Below, in pieces: positions 16,860 through 28,515 of a stretch of DNA of 64,000 bases; positions within the stretch are counted from its first letter, which is position 1, and each line of letters begins with the position of its first letter. Location of the stretch: the NCBI RefSeq assembly GCF_039535785.1, contig NZ_BAAAXV010000005.1, forward strand, positions 1,302,001 to 1,366,000. Direction: 5' to 3'. The translations under genes were made by a program, and so were the position numbers. Source of the stretch: Nonomuraea helvata. GTDB taxonomy: Bacteria; Actinomycetota; Actinomycetes; Streptosporangiales; Streptosporangiaceae. The notes below the pieces were generated by a model. It had not been told where the DNA came from, did no database searches, and was given only the letters and a program-made list of their open reading frames with translations.

Positions 16860-18343
16860 CAGGCTGCCCTCCCATTCATGATCATGTCGAGTACGCGGTG
16901 TTCGTCCAGCTCGGCGGCGTCGCCCTCGTGGATGACCGTGCCCTCGCGCAACACCAGCACCCGGTCGGCGAGACCGAGCACCTCGGGAACCTCGCTGGAG
17001 ACGAGCAGCACGCCGATGCCGCGCTCGGCGAGGTCGCGGATCACCGCGTACAGCTCGGCCCTGGCACCCACGTCCACGCCTCTGGTCGGCTCGTCGAGCA
17101 GGAGGAGCTTGCGGCCGCCGAGCAGCCAGCGGGCGAGCACGGCCTTCTGCTGGTTGCCGCCGGAGAGCGTCCTGATCGGGCGTTCGGGGTCGGGTGGCCG
17201 GATGTCCAGCATCTCCGACAGGCGCTTGGCCTCGCTCCGCTCACGTTTGCGGTCGATCCAGCCGAACCTGGCGAATCCCGGCAGGCTGCCCAGCGTGATG
17301 TTGGCGGTGACGCTCTGGTCCAGGAGCAGGGCCTGGGCCTTGCGCTCCTCCGGGGCCAGGCCCATGCCGCGCCTGACCGTGCCGACGACGCTCCGTCGTA
17401 CGGGCTGCCCGTCGAGCAGGACGCGTCCCGAGGAGGGGCGGGCGCCGTACACGGCCTCCAGGATCTCCGAGCGCCCCGAGCCGACCAGCCCGGCCAGCCC
17501 GACGATCTCACCCGCCCGCACGGAGAACGAGACGCCGGAGAAGACGCCCGGCGAGGAGAGGTTCTCGGCCCTGAGCACCTCCTCACCGAGCGAGCGCCCG
17601 GCGCGGGGCGGGAAGACGTACTCGACGTTCCTGCCCGTCATGAGGGAGACGATCTCCGCCGTCGGGGTGTCGCGCGCGGGCAGGCCGACGGCGACCGTGC
17701 GGCCGTCCTTGAGCACGGTGACCCGGTCGCCGATCTCGCGGATCTCCTCCAGGCGGTGGGAGATGTAGACGACGGCCACGCCCTGGGCGGTGAGCTCGCG
17801 GATGATGCGGAAGAGGTTCGCGACCTCGTCGTGGGCGAGGGCGGCGGACGGCTCGTCCATGATGATCAGGCGGGCGTCGTGCGAGAGCGCCCTCGCCATC
17901 GACACGACCTGCTTGGCCGCCGGCGACAGCCGCCCCACCTCGGCCGATGGGCGGATCTCCGGGTGGCCCAGCCGCTCGAGCACCTCGCGGGCCGCGCGCC
18001 TGGCGGCCGCCCTGTTCACGAAGCCGAAGCGGGCGTGCTCGTGGCCGAGGAAGATGTTCTCGGCCACGCTGAGCCCGTCGACGAGGTCGAGTTCCTGGTA
18101 GATGGTGGCGAAGCCGAGCCTGATGGCGTCTATGGGGCTGCTCGGGCGCACTTCCTTCTCGTTGAACGAGATCGTGCCCTCGTCCGGCTGGTGGACCCCG
18201 GCCAGCACCTTGATCAGGGTGGACTTGCCGGCGCCGTTCTGGCCGAGCAGGCAGTGCACCTCGCCCGCCCGTACGTCCAGGTCGACCCCGTCCAGCGCGC
18301 GCACGCCGGGGAACTGCTTGACGATGCCCTTCATGACCAGCAT
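16859..18343 (-). CDS. Sugar ABC transporter ATP-binding protein (two NBDs, RbsA/MglA type)
   Basis: 494 residues with two nucleotide-binding domains. The first has Walker A GQNGAGKST, a degenerate signature (LSPAAKQVVSMARAL) and Walker B LIIMDEPSAAL. The second has an altered Walker A (GLVGSGRSE, no Lys) but a good signature LSGGNQQKAVLARWL and Walker B LLLLDEPTRGVDVG. This asymmetry is normal for the carbohydrate importer CUT2 family. I chose the ATG at 18343, with AAAGGAAC upstream; an ATG at 18334 is possible. It follows the ROK regulator by 14 bp. Confidence 0.92.
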   Translation of the reverse strand: MLVMKGIVKQFPGVRALDGVDLDVRAGEVHCLLGQNGAGKSTLIKVLAGVHQPDEGTISFNEKEVRPSSPIDAIRLGFATIYQELDLVDGLSVAENIFLGHEHARFGFVNRAAARRAAREVLERLGHPEIRPSAEVGRLSPAAKQVVSMARALSHDARLIIMDEPSAALAHDEVANLFRIIRELTAQGVAVVYISHRLEEIREIGDRVTVLKDGRTVAVGLPARDTPTAEIVSLMTGRNVEYVFPPRAGRSLGEEVLRAENLSSPGVFSGVSFSVRAGEIVGLAGLVGSGRSEILEAVYGARPSSGRVLLDGQPVRRSVVGTVRRGMGLAPEERKAQALLLDQSVTANITLGSLPGFARFGWIDRKRERSEAKRLSEMLDIRPPDPERPIRTLSGGNQQKAVLARWLLGGRKLLLLDEPTRGVDVGARAELYAVIRDLAERGIGVLLVSSEVPEVLGLADRVLVLREGTVIHEGDAAELDEHRVLDMIMNGRAA

Positions 18344-18357
18344 CGGGAGTGTTCCTT

Positions 18358-19515
18358 TCAGGCGTTGACGATGCGGTTGATGTTGTCCGGTGAGAGGTAG
18401 TGCTCGATGGCGAGGATCCCCGCCCCGAGCGCGGCCGCGTTGATGCCCGCCTGGCTCGGCGTGATCGACAGGTGGTGCGTGGCCAGCGGGAGCGATCTGC
18501 GGTAGACCGTCTCCCTGATCCCGGCCAGCAGGTGTTCGTGCACCCTCGACAGCGCGCCGCCGACGACGATGACCTCGGGGTTGAAGAAGTTGACCAGGCT
18601 GGCCAGCACCTCGCCGATGTGCCGGCCGGCCTCTCTGACCAGCCGCAGCGCCTGGGTGTTGCCCGCCTGTACGAGCGCCACGACGTCGGCTCCCGACTCG
18701 GCCGGGAGGCCCAGCTCGGTCAGCCGCCGCGCGATGGCGGCCCCGCCGGCCACCGCCTCCAGGCAGGCGCTGTTGCCGCAGCGGCAGCCCGCGTCCTCGT
18801 GGCCGCTGACCCGGATGTGACCGATGTCGCCGGCCGAGCCCTGGGCGCCCCTGTGCAGCCTGCCCTGGGCCATGATGCCGCAGCCGATGCCCGTGCCGAC
18901 CTTGACGAACAGCAGGTGGTTGATGTCCGGGAACGAGTGGCGGTGCTCGCCCAGCGCCATGACGTTGACGTCGTTGTCGACCAGCACGGACACGCCGTCG
19001 AAGTACTCGGGGACGGGGTAGTCGTTCCAGCCCGGCATGATCGGCGGGTTGTTCGGCCGTCCGGTGGCGAACTCCACCGGCCCCGGCACCCCGATGCCCA
19101 TGGCGCGCAGCGCGGAGCGCGGCCGGCCCACCTCTCCGAGCAGCCGGTCCAGCCGCCGGTCCACGTGCGCGAGCACCTTCTCCGGACCCTCGCCGATCAG
19201 CAGCGCGTCCTCGCACTCGGCCAGCACGTCGCCCGACATATCCATGAGCGCGACCCGGCAGTGGGTGGCGCCCAGGTCGACGCCCGCGAACGCGTGCTCC
19301 TCGGTGTGCAGGCGCAGTTGCCGCGGCGGCCGCCCCCCGGTGGACTCGCCGCTCTCGATCTCCTCGACCAGGCCGCGCTCGATCAACGCGTCCACGCGCT
19401 GGGAGATCGTCGATCTGGCCAGGCCGGTGAGCCTCGCGAGATCGGAACGGGTCGTCGCCGAGCCTGCGCTGATGAGCGTCAGGACATCGCCGGCGGAGCC
19501 CGGCTGGGGGGTCAT
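18358..19515 (-). CDS. ROK family transcriptional regulator
   Basis: 385 residues. The N-terminal winged HTH (TTRSDLARLTGLARSTISQR) is followed by a ROK sugar-kinase-like domain with ATP-site motif GVDLGATHCRVALMD, active-site VDNDVNVMALGEH, and the ROK zinc motif GHEDAGCRCGNSACLEA. It is probably a repressor released by the transported sugar, and heads the operon. In its promoter region (19516-19600) I see no clean dyad. Proteins with both HTH and kinase-like domain are of the NagC/XylR type. Kinase activity cannot be excluded. Confidence 0.9.
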   Translation of the reverse strand: MTPQPGSAGDVLTLISAGSATTRSDLARLTGLARSTISQRVDALIERGLVEEIESGESTGGRPPRQLRLHTEEHAFAGVDLGATHCRVALMDMSGDVLAECEDALLIGEGPEKVLAHVDRRLDRLLGEVGRPRSALRAMGIGVPGPVEFATGRPNNPPIMPGWNDYPVPEYFDGVSVLVDNDVNVMALGEHRHSFPDINHLLFVKVGTGIGCGIMAQGRLHRGAQGSAGDIGHIRVSGHEDAGCRCGNSACLEAVAGGAAIARRLTELGLPAESGADVVALVQAGNTQALRLVREAGRHIGEVLASLVNFFNPEVIVVGGALSRVHEHLLAGIRETVYRRSLPLATHHLSITPSQAGINAAALGAGILAIEHYLSPDNINRIVNA

Positions 19516-19639
19516 GTGGCGACAATAAGATCACCGATGCGGCAAATCAAGAGTAGGAATCGACCAAACTCCCCTGACTTTCGCCGATGATCGAACAAAG
19601 ACCGATTTGTCAGGCTATTCGCCACTCCGGACAGCAGAA

Positions 19640-19679
19640 GTCCCCGCCACCGGGGTGCCGAAAACCCGGCGGCGGGGAC
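19640..19679. terminator. Strong hairpin between the SDR and ROK genes
   Basis: GTCCCCGCC then CCGGG (19640-19654) pairs with CCCGG then GGCGGGGAC (19665-19679) with a single mismatched base; the loop holds GAAAA. It lies just after the SDR stop on the minus strand and probably ends that transcript. Confidence 0.7.
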
Positions 19680-19691
19680 CACTTGGAGGAG

Positions 19692-20564
19692 TTAGAGCAT
19701 GGCCTTCATCGAGTCGGCGGCCGTGAGGACGTAGGGCTGCTCGGCCATGATCGCCTCCCAGTTGCCCGCGACGGCCTCCGGCGTGATCTCGTCGTCCTTC
19801 CAGCCGGGCCCCTCGGCCACGAACACCCGCGCCACCCGGCCGCCGCCGACGCTGAACACCTCGCCGCTCGCCTCGCACGTCTCGTGCACGAGGTACGCCA
19901 CCAGCGCGCTCACCCGCTCGGGCGTGAACTTGGCCTCGAACTCGGCCGGCAGCAGTGACTCCGTCATCCGGGTCCAGGCGATGGGCGCGATGGCGTTGGC
20001 CATGATGCCGTTGCGCCCGCCCTCGATGGCGAGTGTCTTGGTCAGGCCCACGAGCCCCATCTTGGCGGTGGAGTAGTTGGCCTGGCCGAAGTTGCCGAAC
20101 AGGCCGGCCGGGCTGGAGGTGTTGACGATGCGGCCGTAGCCGGCCGCCTTCATCAGCGGGTAAGCGGCCTGGCTGACCAGGTACGAGCCGCGTACGTGCA
20201 CGGCCAGCACCCCGTCGAAGTCCTCGGCCGTCATCTTGCCGAACGACTTGTCCCGCAGGATGCCCGCGTTGTTGACGACGATGTCCACCTTGCCGAACGC
20301 GTCGACGGCGGCCTGCACGATGGCCCTGGCGCCCTCAGGCGTGGCGACGTTGTCGGCGTTGGCCACGGCCTGGCCACCGTTCTTCGTGATGAGCTCGACC
20401 ACGTCGGCGGCGGGCCCGGCGGAGGCGCCCGTGCCGTCGAGCGCGCCGCCGAGGTCGTTGACGACCACCTTGGCGCCCCGCTCGGCCAGCAGGAGCGCAT
20501 GCGACCTGCCGAGACCGTGTCCGGCCCCCGTGATGATCGCGACCCTGTCATCGAACCGAAGCAT
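19692..20564 (-). CDS. SDR family oxidoreductase (hydroxyacyl-CoA dehydrogenase-like)
   Basis: 290 residues. The cofactor loop is AIITGAGHGLGRSHALLLAE, NNAG follows in VNNAGILRDKSFGKM, and the catalytic triad is Ser in VNTSSPAGLFG and Tyr/Lys in QANYSTAKMGLVG. The sequence resembles the N-terminal (3R)-hydroxyacyl-CoA dehydrogenase part of peroxisomal multifunctional enzyme type 2 and the actinobacterial SDRs of steroid and fatty acid breakdown. The C-terminal tail (GGGRVARVFVAEGPG) is also typical of that group. GGGAGG precedes the ATG at 20564. The upstream stretch holds AACA...TGTT half-sites but no full KstR consensus. Confidence 0.88.
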   Translation of the reverse strand: MLRFDDRVAIITGAGHGLGRSHALLLAERGAKVVVNDLGGALDGTGASAGPAADVVELITKNGGQAVANADNVATPEGARAIVQAAVDAFGKVDIVVNNAGILRDKSFGKMTAEDFDGVLAVHVRGSYLVSQAAYPLMKAAGYGRIVNTSSPAGLFGNFGQANYSTAKMGLVGLTKTLAIEGGRNGIMANAIAPIAWTRMTESLLPAEFEAKFTPERVSALVAYLVHETCEASGEVFSVGGGRVARVFVAEGPGWKDDEITPEAVAGNWEAIMAEQPYVLTAADSMKAML

Positions 20565-20611
20565 CGAACCTCCCACGCAGGAGAACAACATTCTGTTACA
20601 CGTACGATAAC

Positions 20612-20845
20612 GCGTTTAATGGTCGCGCTCACTTGGCCCTCGCTGGTCACGCGAGCTACCGCTCTCGGGCCTGAACGTTCGCCGCTCCGCGTTTAATGGT
20701 CGCGCTCACTTGGCCCTCGCTGGTCACGCGAGCTACCGCTCTCGGGCCTGAACGTTCGCCGCTCCGCGTTTAATGGTCGCGCTCACTTGGCCCTCGCTGG
20801 TCACGCGAGCTACCGCTCTCGGGCCTGAACGTTCGCCGCTCCGCG
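20612..20845. repeat. 77-bp unit in three identical tandem copies
   Basis: A 77-bp unit beginning GCGTTTAATGGTCGCGCTC repeats three times without a visible mismatch; the GTTTAAT element recurs at 20614, 20691 and 20768, and the array ends in a partial fourth start. The period is not a multiple of three, so it is not a coding repeat. Each unit can form nested stems: GGCCC...GGGCC outside and GAGC-TACC-GCTC inside. It fills the gap between the divergent SDR and GST genes. It has no spacers, so it is not a CRISPR. Confidence 0.95.
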
Positions 20846-20940
20846 TCACGCGCCCCGCCACAGATCCGGCTCGCCGCACTCCCCGCGCATAGCGGTAGTC
20901 ACCACAAATTTCATCACTAACCCGAACATAGTTCTGTATC

Positions 20941-20954
20941 AGAAACATGTTCTA
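20941..20954. promoter_or_regulatory. KstR-like operator before the GST gene
   Basis: AGAAACATGTTCTA matches the KstR core AAC-NN-GTT with one mismatch at the first base, 8 nt before the GST start codon. A related GAACATAGTTC dyad is at 20924-20934. Compare the site at 7638. Confidence 0.4.
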
Positions 20955-20962
20955 CTGGGGTC

Positions 20963-21808
20963 ATGAAGCTGAGCGGCGAGACCTCCCGTAATGGCCGCTT
21001 CCAACGGCAGCCGAACCGTTTCACCGATCGCCTCGACTCCCCCGAGCCGGGCCGCTACCGCCTCTACGCCTCCTATGCCTGCCCGTGGGCGCAGCGCGTG
21101 CTGATCGTCAGAAAGCTGCTGGGCCTGGAGGACCTGCTCGACGTCACGATCGTCGACCCCATCCGGGACGAGAAGGGCTGGCGCATCCCGGACGGCGACC
21201 CCGAGTACCTGTCGGAGCTCTACCACGCGAGCGACCCCGGCTACACGGGGCGCTACACCGTTCCCTGCGTGTGGGACACCCAGGACAAGCGGATCGTCAC
21301 CAACGACTTCCCGCAGATCACGCTCGATCTGGAAATGTCATGGGGAACCTCCCCCAACCTCTATCCGGAACGCCTGCGGCCCGACATCGACATCATGAAC
21401 GACCGCCTGTACCACGGCCTCAACAACGCGGTCTACGAGGCGGGCTTCGCCCGTGACCAGCAGGCGTACGAGGAGGCGGTGGCGCGGGTCTTCAGCACGC
21501 TCGACTTCCTCGAGGTACGCCTGGCCGAGTCGGAGTACCTCTTCGACACCCTCACCGACAGCGACGTGCGCCTCTACACGACCCTGGCGAGGTTCGACGC
21601 GGTCTACTACGCGCACTTCAAGTGCTCGGTCCGGCGGCTGATCGACTATCCGGCGCTGTGGGCGTACGCACGGAGGCTGTACGCGATCCCGGCCTTCCGG
21701 GAAACCACCGTCTTCGACCAGATCAAGCGTCATTACTACATCACCCAGACCAACATCAACCCGACAAGGATCGTGCCTGTGGGACCGGAGATCGACTGGA
21801 GCCTGTAG
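20963..21808 (+). CDS. S-glutathionyl-hydroquinone reductase-like GST (Xi class)
   Basis: 281 residues. The thioredoxin-fold N-terminal domain has YASYACPWAQRVLIVRKLLG, with the catalytic Cys of the Xi-class CPWA motif, and the strand VPCVWDTQDKRIVTND. The C-terminal helical domain includes the family pattern SDVRLYTTLARFDAVYYAHF. Xi-class enzymes reduce glutathionyl-hydroquinones; in actinobacteria the thiol may be mycothiol, which is inference. The gene ends inside the 3' end of the convergent MFS gene (53-bp overlap). A KstR-like site lies at its start. Confidence 0.88.
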   Translation: MKLSGETSRNGRFQRQPNRFTDRLDSPEPGRYRLYASYACPWAQRVLIVRKLLGLEDLLDVTIVDPIRDEKGWRIPDGDPEYLSELYHASDPGYTGRYTVPCVWDTQDKRIVTNDFPQITLDLEMSWGTSPNLYPERLRPDIDIMNDRLYHGLNNAVYEAGFARDQQAYEEAVARVFSTLDFLEVRLAESEYLFDTLTDSDVRLYTTLARFDAVYYAHFKCSVRRLIDYPALWAYARRLYAIPAFRETTVFDQIKRHYYITQTNINPTRIVPVGPEIDWSL

Positions 21809-23039
21809 GCGCGGGCATCCGCACGAACAGCAGGGCCGAGGCCAGCATCACCAGCGCGGCGACGGCCCAGGCGGCGGCCGGGCCCGCCTGGGTGGCCAGG
21901 GCGCCCAGCGTGACGTTGGCCACGATGCCGCCGGACTGCAGCGACAGCGAGCTGGTCGAGGTGACGGTGGTGCGCTCGGCGGCGCTGACCGCGTTGTGGG
22001 TCATCTCCAGGCAGAGCAGGCTCCCCACGGAGAGTCCGACGAACAGCGTCACGTACGCCGCTCCGGCGCTCACCAGCCCGGCCGTGCCGCCCAGCCCCGA
22101 CGTGGCGGCCAGCCACCCCACGGAGAGCGCCACCACCACCGCCCCTGCGATCGCGCCCCTGGCCGAGCCGCCGGCCAGCCGCGCCGCGCGCGGTGCCAGG
22201 GCGCTGCCCGCCGCGCTGCCGGCGTACCCGAGCGCCGCGACCACGGCGTAGGCCAGGCTGCCGCGCTCGGCCGTGCCCGCCAGCTCGGCCAGCCGTCCCG
22301 GGGTGAGCAGTTCGATGCTCATCAGCACCACGCCCGAGCTCGCCGCCGCCGCCGTCAGGCGGCGCAGCACCGGACCTCCCGCCGCCAGCCGGATGCCCGA
22401 CACGACCGTGGCGGGCACCTCGCGCAGCACGTCCGCCGGCGACCTGCGCGCATGCGGCGGCTCGGGCAGCGCGAACACCACCACGACCAGCAGCACGGCC
22501 GCCGCCACGGCGCCCAGCAGGGGCGGCGCGGCGAGCGGGAACATCAGCGAAGGCGGCACCAGCAGCGGGACGGCCCCGCCCGCCAGCACGCCCAGGCACA
22601 GCGCCACCGACTCCATCGCGCCGCCCCTGGCCAGGCCCGGCTTGAGATCGGCGTCGCGGCCCTCGATGTCGTGGAGCGTGTCGACGTACCAGGAGGTGGC
22701 GGGGCCGCTGGACAGCGCCCTGGCGACACCCTTGAACACGCCGCTCACCAGGAACATCCAGAACGTCGTGGACACGCTGATCAGCGCGAGAGCCGCCACG
22801 GTGCACGCGGCGGAGGCCGCCAGCACCATCCGACGCCCGATGACGTCGGCCAGGCCGCCCGTGGGCAGCTCCAGACTCACCGTGACGACCGAGAACACCG
22901 TCACCGACAGCCCCACCTCGGCCAGGCTGAGCCCGCGCGCGGTCATCAGCAGCACCATGGTGGCCGCCATGAGCCCCATGGGCAGCCAGGTCAGGAAACC
23001 GACGAGCATGTAGCGGCGTAACGCCGAGCGTGCGGTCAC
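21756..23039 (-). CDS. MFS transporter
   Basis: 427 residues with about 12 hydrophobic helices. The loop between helices 2 and 3 carries the MFS signature as GGLADVIGRRMVLAAS. It resembles the small drug or metabolite exporters often paired with ArsR-type regulators. The start is a GTG at 23039 that overlaps the upstream regulator stop (GTGA), with GAGGAG upstream inside that gene, so the regulator and pump are translationally coupled. The 3' end overlaps the GST gene on the other strand. Substrate unknown. Confidence 0.88.
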   Translation of the reverse strand: MTARSALRRYMLVGFLTWLPMGLMAATMVLLMTARGLSLAEVGLSVTVFSVVTVSLELPTGGLADVIGRRMVLAASAACTVAALALISVSTTFWMFLVSGVFKGVARALSSGPATSWYVDTLHDIEGRDADLKPGLARGGAMESVALCLGVLAGGAVPLLVPPSLMFPLAAPPLLGAVAAAVLLVVVVFALPEPPHARRSPADVLREVPATVVSGIRLAAGGPVLRRLTAAAASSGVVLMSIELLTPGRLAELAGTAERGSLAYAVVAALGYAGSAAGSALAPRAARLAGGSARGAIAGAVVVALSVGWLAATSGLGGTAGLVSAGAAYVTLFVGLSVGSLLCLEMTHNAVSAAERTTVTSTSSLSLQSGGIVANVTLGALATQAGPAAAWAVAALVMLASALLFVRMPAPTGSSRSPVPQARSLSG

Positions 23040-23602
23040 AGCTCCTCCTCCGTCGATCGGGGTACGGCTCCGTGCCAGGCGATGACCTGCCTGGCCTCGG
23101 GATCACCGGCGTATTTGGCGGCGAGGTCGTGCAGCAGTTCCTTGGCCTTCTGGTTGAACTCGCGTAGCCCGGCGGGCGGCAGCGAGACGATGTGGTCGCT
23201 CATCCCCGCCGTGTCCACCCAGTCACGGGACCACTCGGCGACGTCGAACTCCTCCAGCATTCGGCGGACCATCTCGGCCTGCCGCAGGTGGATGATCTTC
23301 ACTGCCTCGCGGCCCTCGGCGGTGGCGGACAGCTCGACGGCGTCCCACGAGGTGTAGCGGTGGCAGGGTCGCCAGCGGCGCTCGCGCCCGTCGCGCCGCT
23401 CGGGGTCCTCCTCGATGAAGCCGTACTTGAACAGCTCGCGCAGGTGATAGCTGGTCGAGCCGGAGCTCTCGCCGACCTTGCGCGCCAGCTCGCTCGCCGT
23501 CGCGGGGCCGTCGGTGCGCAGCAGGCCGAGCAGGCGCACCCGGAGCGGGTGGGCGACCGCCTTGAGCACCTGTGGATCACTGATCTTGAACTGTTCCTCC
23601 AT
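23036..23602 (-). CDS. ArsR-type winged-helix regulator of the MFS gene
   Basis: 188 residues. HTH_20/ArsR fold: LKAVAHPLRVRLLGLLRTDG, then ATASELARKVGESSGSTSYH as the recognition helix, then a wing with ERRDGRERRWR. No metal-binding cysteines are present, so the ligand is probably organic. The C-terminal part (about 90 residues) is helical. I chose the ATG at 23602; a GTG at 23611 is also in frame. The tandem dyad at 23620-23649 lies right upstream. It is coupled to the MFS gene and probably represses that operon. Confidence 0.85.
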   Translation of the reverse strand: MEEQFKISDPQVLKAVAHPLRVRLLGLLRTDGPATASELARKVGESSGSTSYHLRELFKYGFIEEDPERRDGRERRWRPCHRYTSWDAVELSATAEGREAVKIIHLRQAEMVRRMLEEFDVAEWSRDWVDTAGMSDHIVSLPPAGLREFNQKAKELLHDLAAKYAGDPEARQVIAWHGAVPRSTEEEL

Positions 23603-23619
23603 GTGGCTCACGATAGACC

Positions 23620-23649
23620 GCAAAGACAATTTTGCAAAGGGAATTTTGC
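23620..23649. promoter_or_regulatory. Tandem dyad GCAAA-N6-TTTGC, shared operator
   Basis: GCAAA-N6-TTTGC occurs twice, at 23620-23635 and 23634-23649, sharing two bases with a 14-bp period. It sits between the divergent regulator and B3/B4 genes, so one bound protein array could shut both promoters. The adjacent HTH protein is the obvious ligand. Confidence 0.55.
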
Positions 23650-23676
23650 GACTTTCCCCGCTCCTAGACTGTGGGG

Positions 23677-24321
23677 ATGCTTGACGACATCTGGGTGGAC
23701 GACTCCGTCTTCGCGCTGCGCCCCGACTTCGCGGTGCTGATCGTGACCGCGCACGGCCTGCGCAACGGGCCCACGGACGACCGGTCCCGGGCGTGGCTGG
23801 CGGCGGCCTCCGAGCTGGAGGTGGAGTCGGACAAGATCGACGCCTGGAAGGACGCGTACCGCGCCTTCGGGGCCAAGCCGCAGCGGACGCGGCCCTCGGT
23901 CGACGCGCTCACCCGCAGGATGCCGCTGCCGGAGATCAACCGGGTGGTGGACGCGTACAACTCGATCAGCGTGAAGCACGCGCTGCCGATCGGCGGGGAA
24001 GACCTCGACCGCTACGTCGGGCCGGCCCGGCTGGTGCGGGCGACCGGCGACGAGGCGTCCGAGGAGGCGCTCGGCACGCCCGAGCCGGGCGAGGTGATCT
24101 GGCGCGACGACGTCGGCGTCACCTGCCGCAGGTGGAACTGGCGCCAGGTGGTGCGCACGCGGCTCACCGAGGAGACCACCAACGCGATCTTCCTGCTCGA
24201 ACGCCTCGAGCCGATGTCTCTGGAGGAGCTCAAGCAGGCGGGAGAGGAGCTGGCCGACCTTCTGTCCGAGTTGTCCCCTGAGGCGCGGATTGCTAGCAGG
24301 TTGCTGTCCAGCGGGAAATAA
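23677..24321 (+). CDS. B3/B4 tRNA-binding-like domain protein
   Basis: 214 residues, a stand-alone relative of the B3/B4 domain of bacterial phenylalanyl-tRNA synthetase beta chains. Typical stretches are RSRAWLAAASELEVESDK, AYRAFGAKPQRTRPSVDAL, LPEINRVVDAYNSISVKHAL and PIGGEDLDRYVG. Free-standing members may edit or bind aminoacyl-tRNA or amino acids; none is well characterised. ATG at 23677; the TAGACT six bases upstream could be a -10 box for a leaderless mRNA. The divergent neighbour is the HTH regulator. Confidence 0.8.
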   Translation: MLDDIWVDDSVFALRPDFAVLIVTAHGLRNGPTDDRSRAWLAAASELEVESDKIDAWKDAYRAFGAKPQRTRPSVDALTRRMPLPEINRVVDAYNSISVKHALPIGGEDLDRYVGPARLVRATGDEASEEALGTPEPGEVIWRDDVGVTCRRWNWRQVVRTRLTEETTNAIFLLERLEPMSLEELKQAGEELADLLSELSPEARIASRLLSSGK

Positions 24322-24525
24322 ACCTCACGTACTGGTGTTGATACCAAAGAGTAATAATTGCGGCACCACCTGGACTGACTAGGGAGGCGTGACGTCTTTG
24401 CTCTGTCCTGAGAGGATCGAGCGAGGCGCCACAGCCTCTTCGGCGCGCGCTGCCGGTCCGGGCGAGTAGCCTTGGACAGGTTCTCTAACATCAACGCCGA
24501 TCTGCGGAAGAGGGCGATTTCCGCC

Positions 24526-28167
<3,642 letters not shown>

Positions 28168-28180
28168 ACCAGCGCACCAC

Positions 28181-28212
28181 AGTGAGCCCCCGGCCCCGGC
28201 TGGGGGCTCACT
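28181..28212 (+). terminator. Hairpin after kgd
   Basis: AGTGAGCCCCC (28181-28191) and GGGGGCTCACT (28202-28212) form a perfect 11-bp stem with a 10-nt loop, without a T run. It separates kgd from the small gene that follows. Confidence 0.8.
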
Positions 28213-28238
28213 GCCGTTTGAGGGAGGAATGGAGAGAG

Positions 28239-28415
28239 ATGTACTTCACCGATCGGGGGATCGAGGAGCTCGTCGAGCGGCGGGGCGAGGAGGAGGTCAG
28301 CCTGCTCTGGCTCGGTGAGCGGCTGCGCGAGTTCGTCGACCTCAACCCGGAGTTCGAGATCCCGGTCGAGCGGCTGGCCACCTGGCTGGCGCGGCTGGAC
28401 GACGACGAGGACTGA
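28239..28415 (+). CDS. DUF6104 family small protein
   Basis: 58 residues, acidic, all-helical in appearance: GIEELVERRGEEEVSLLWLG and then LREFVDLNPEFEIPVERLAT. GGAGGAATGGAGAG lies before the ATG at 28239. Proteins of this kind occur in the same place after kgd in other actinobacteria as far as I recall, which hints at a functional link, but no role is known. Confidence 0.75.
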   Translation: MYFTDRGIEELVERRGEEEVSLLWLGERLREFVDLNPEFEIPVERLATWLARLDDDED

Positions 28416-28435
28416 ACCCCCGCTTTGACGAACAA

Positions 28436-28478
28436 ACGCGATACATCTTGAGATTTCATCAGACGCGACATATCGTGT
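28436..28478. promoter_or_regulatory. Paired PadR-like operators before the DUF4097 gene
   Basis: Two related 16-mers, ACGCGATACATCTTGA (28436-28451) and ACGCGACATATCGTGT (28463-28478), lie 27 bp apart, in phase to within about half a helical turn of 2.5 turns. The second is an imperfect palindrome ACGCGA-N4-TCGTGT. The PadR gene in this operon is the likely ligand. Confidence 0.45.
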
Positions 28479-28515
28479 CTGGTGTAGGGATGTGCAGCCA
28501 GAAGGGCGGGGGATC

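Noticed and set aside
20565..20590. KstR site before the SDR gene
   Set aside because: Only loose AACA...TGTT half-sites are present; the AAC-NN-GTT core spacing is not met.
20612..20845. CRISPR array
   Set aside because: The three 77-bp copies are directly adjacent with no unique spacers and no cas genes nearby.
24322..24525. Riboswitch before kgd
   Set aside because: I could not match the leader to a known class or find a stable paired core.
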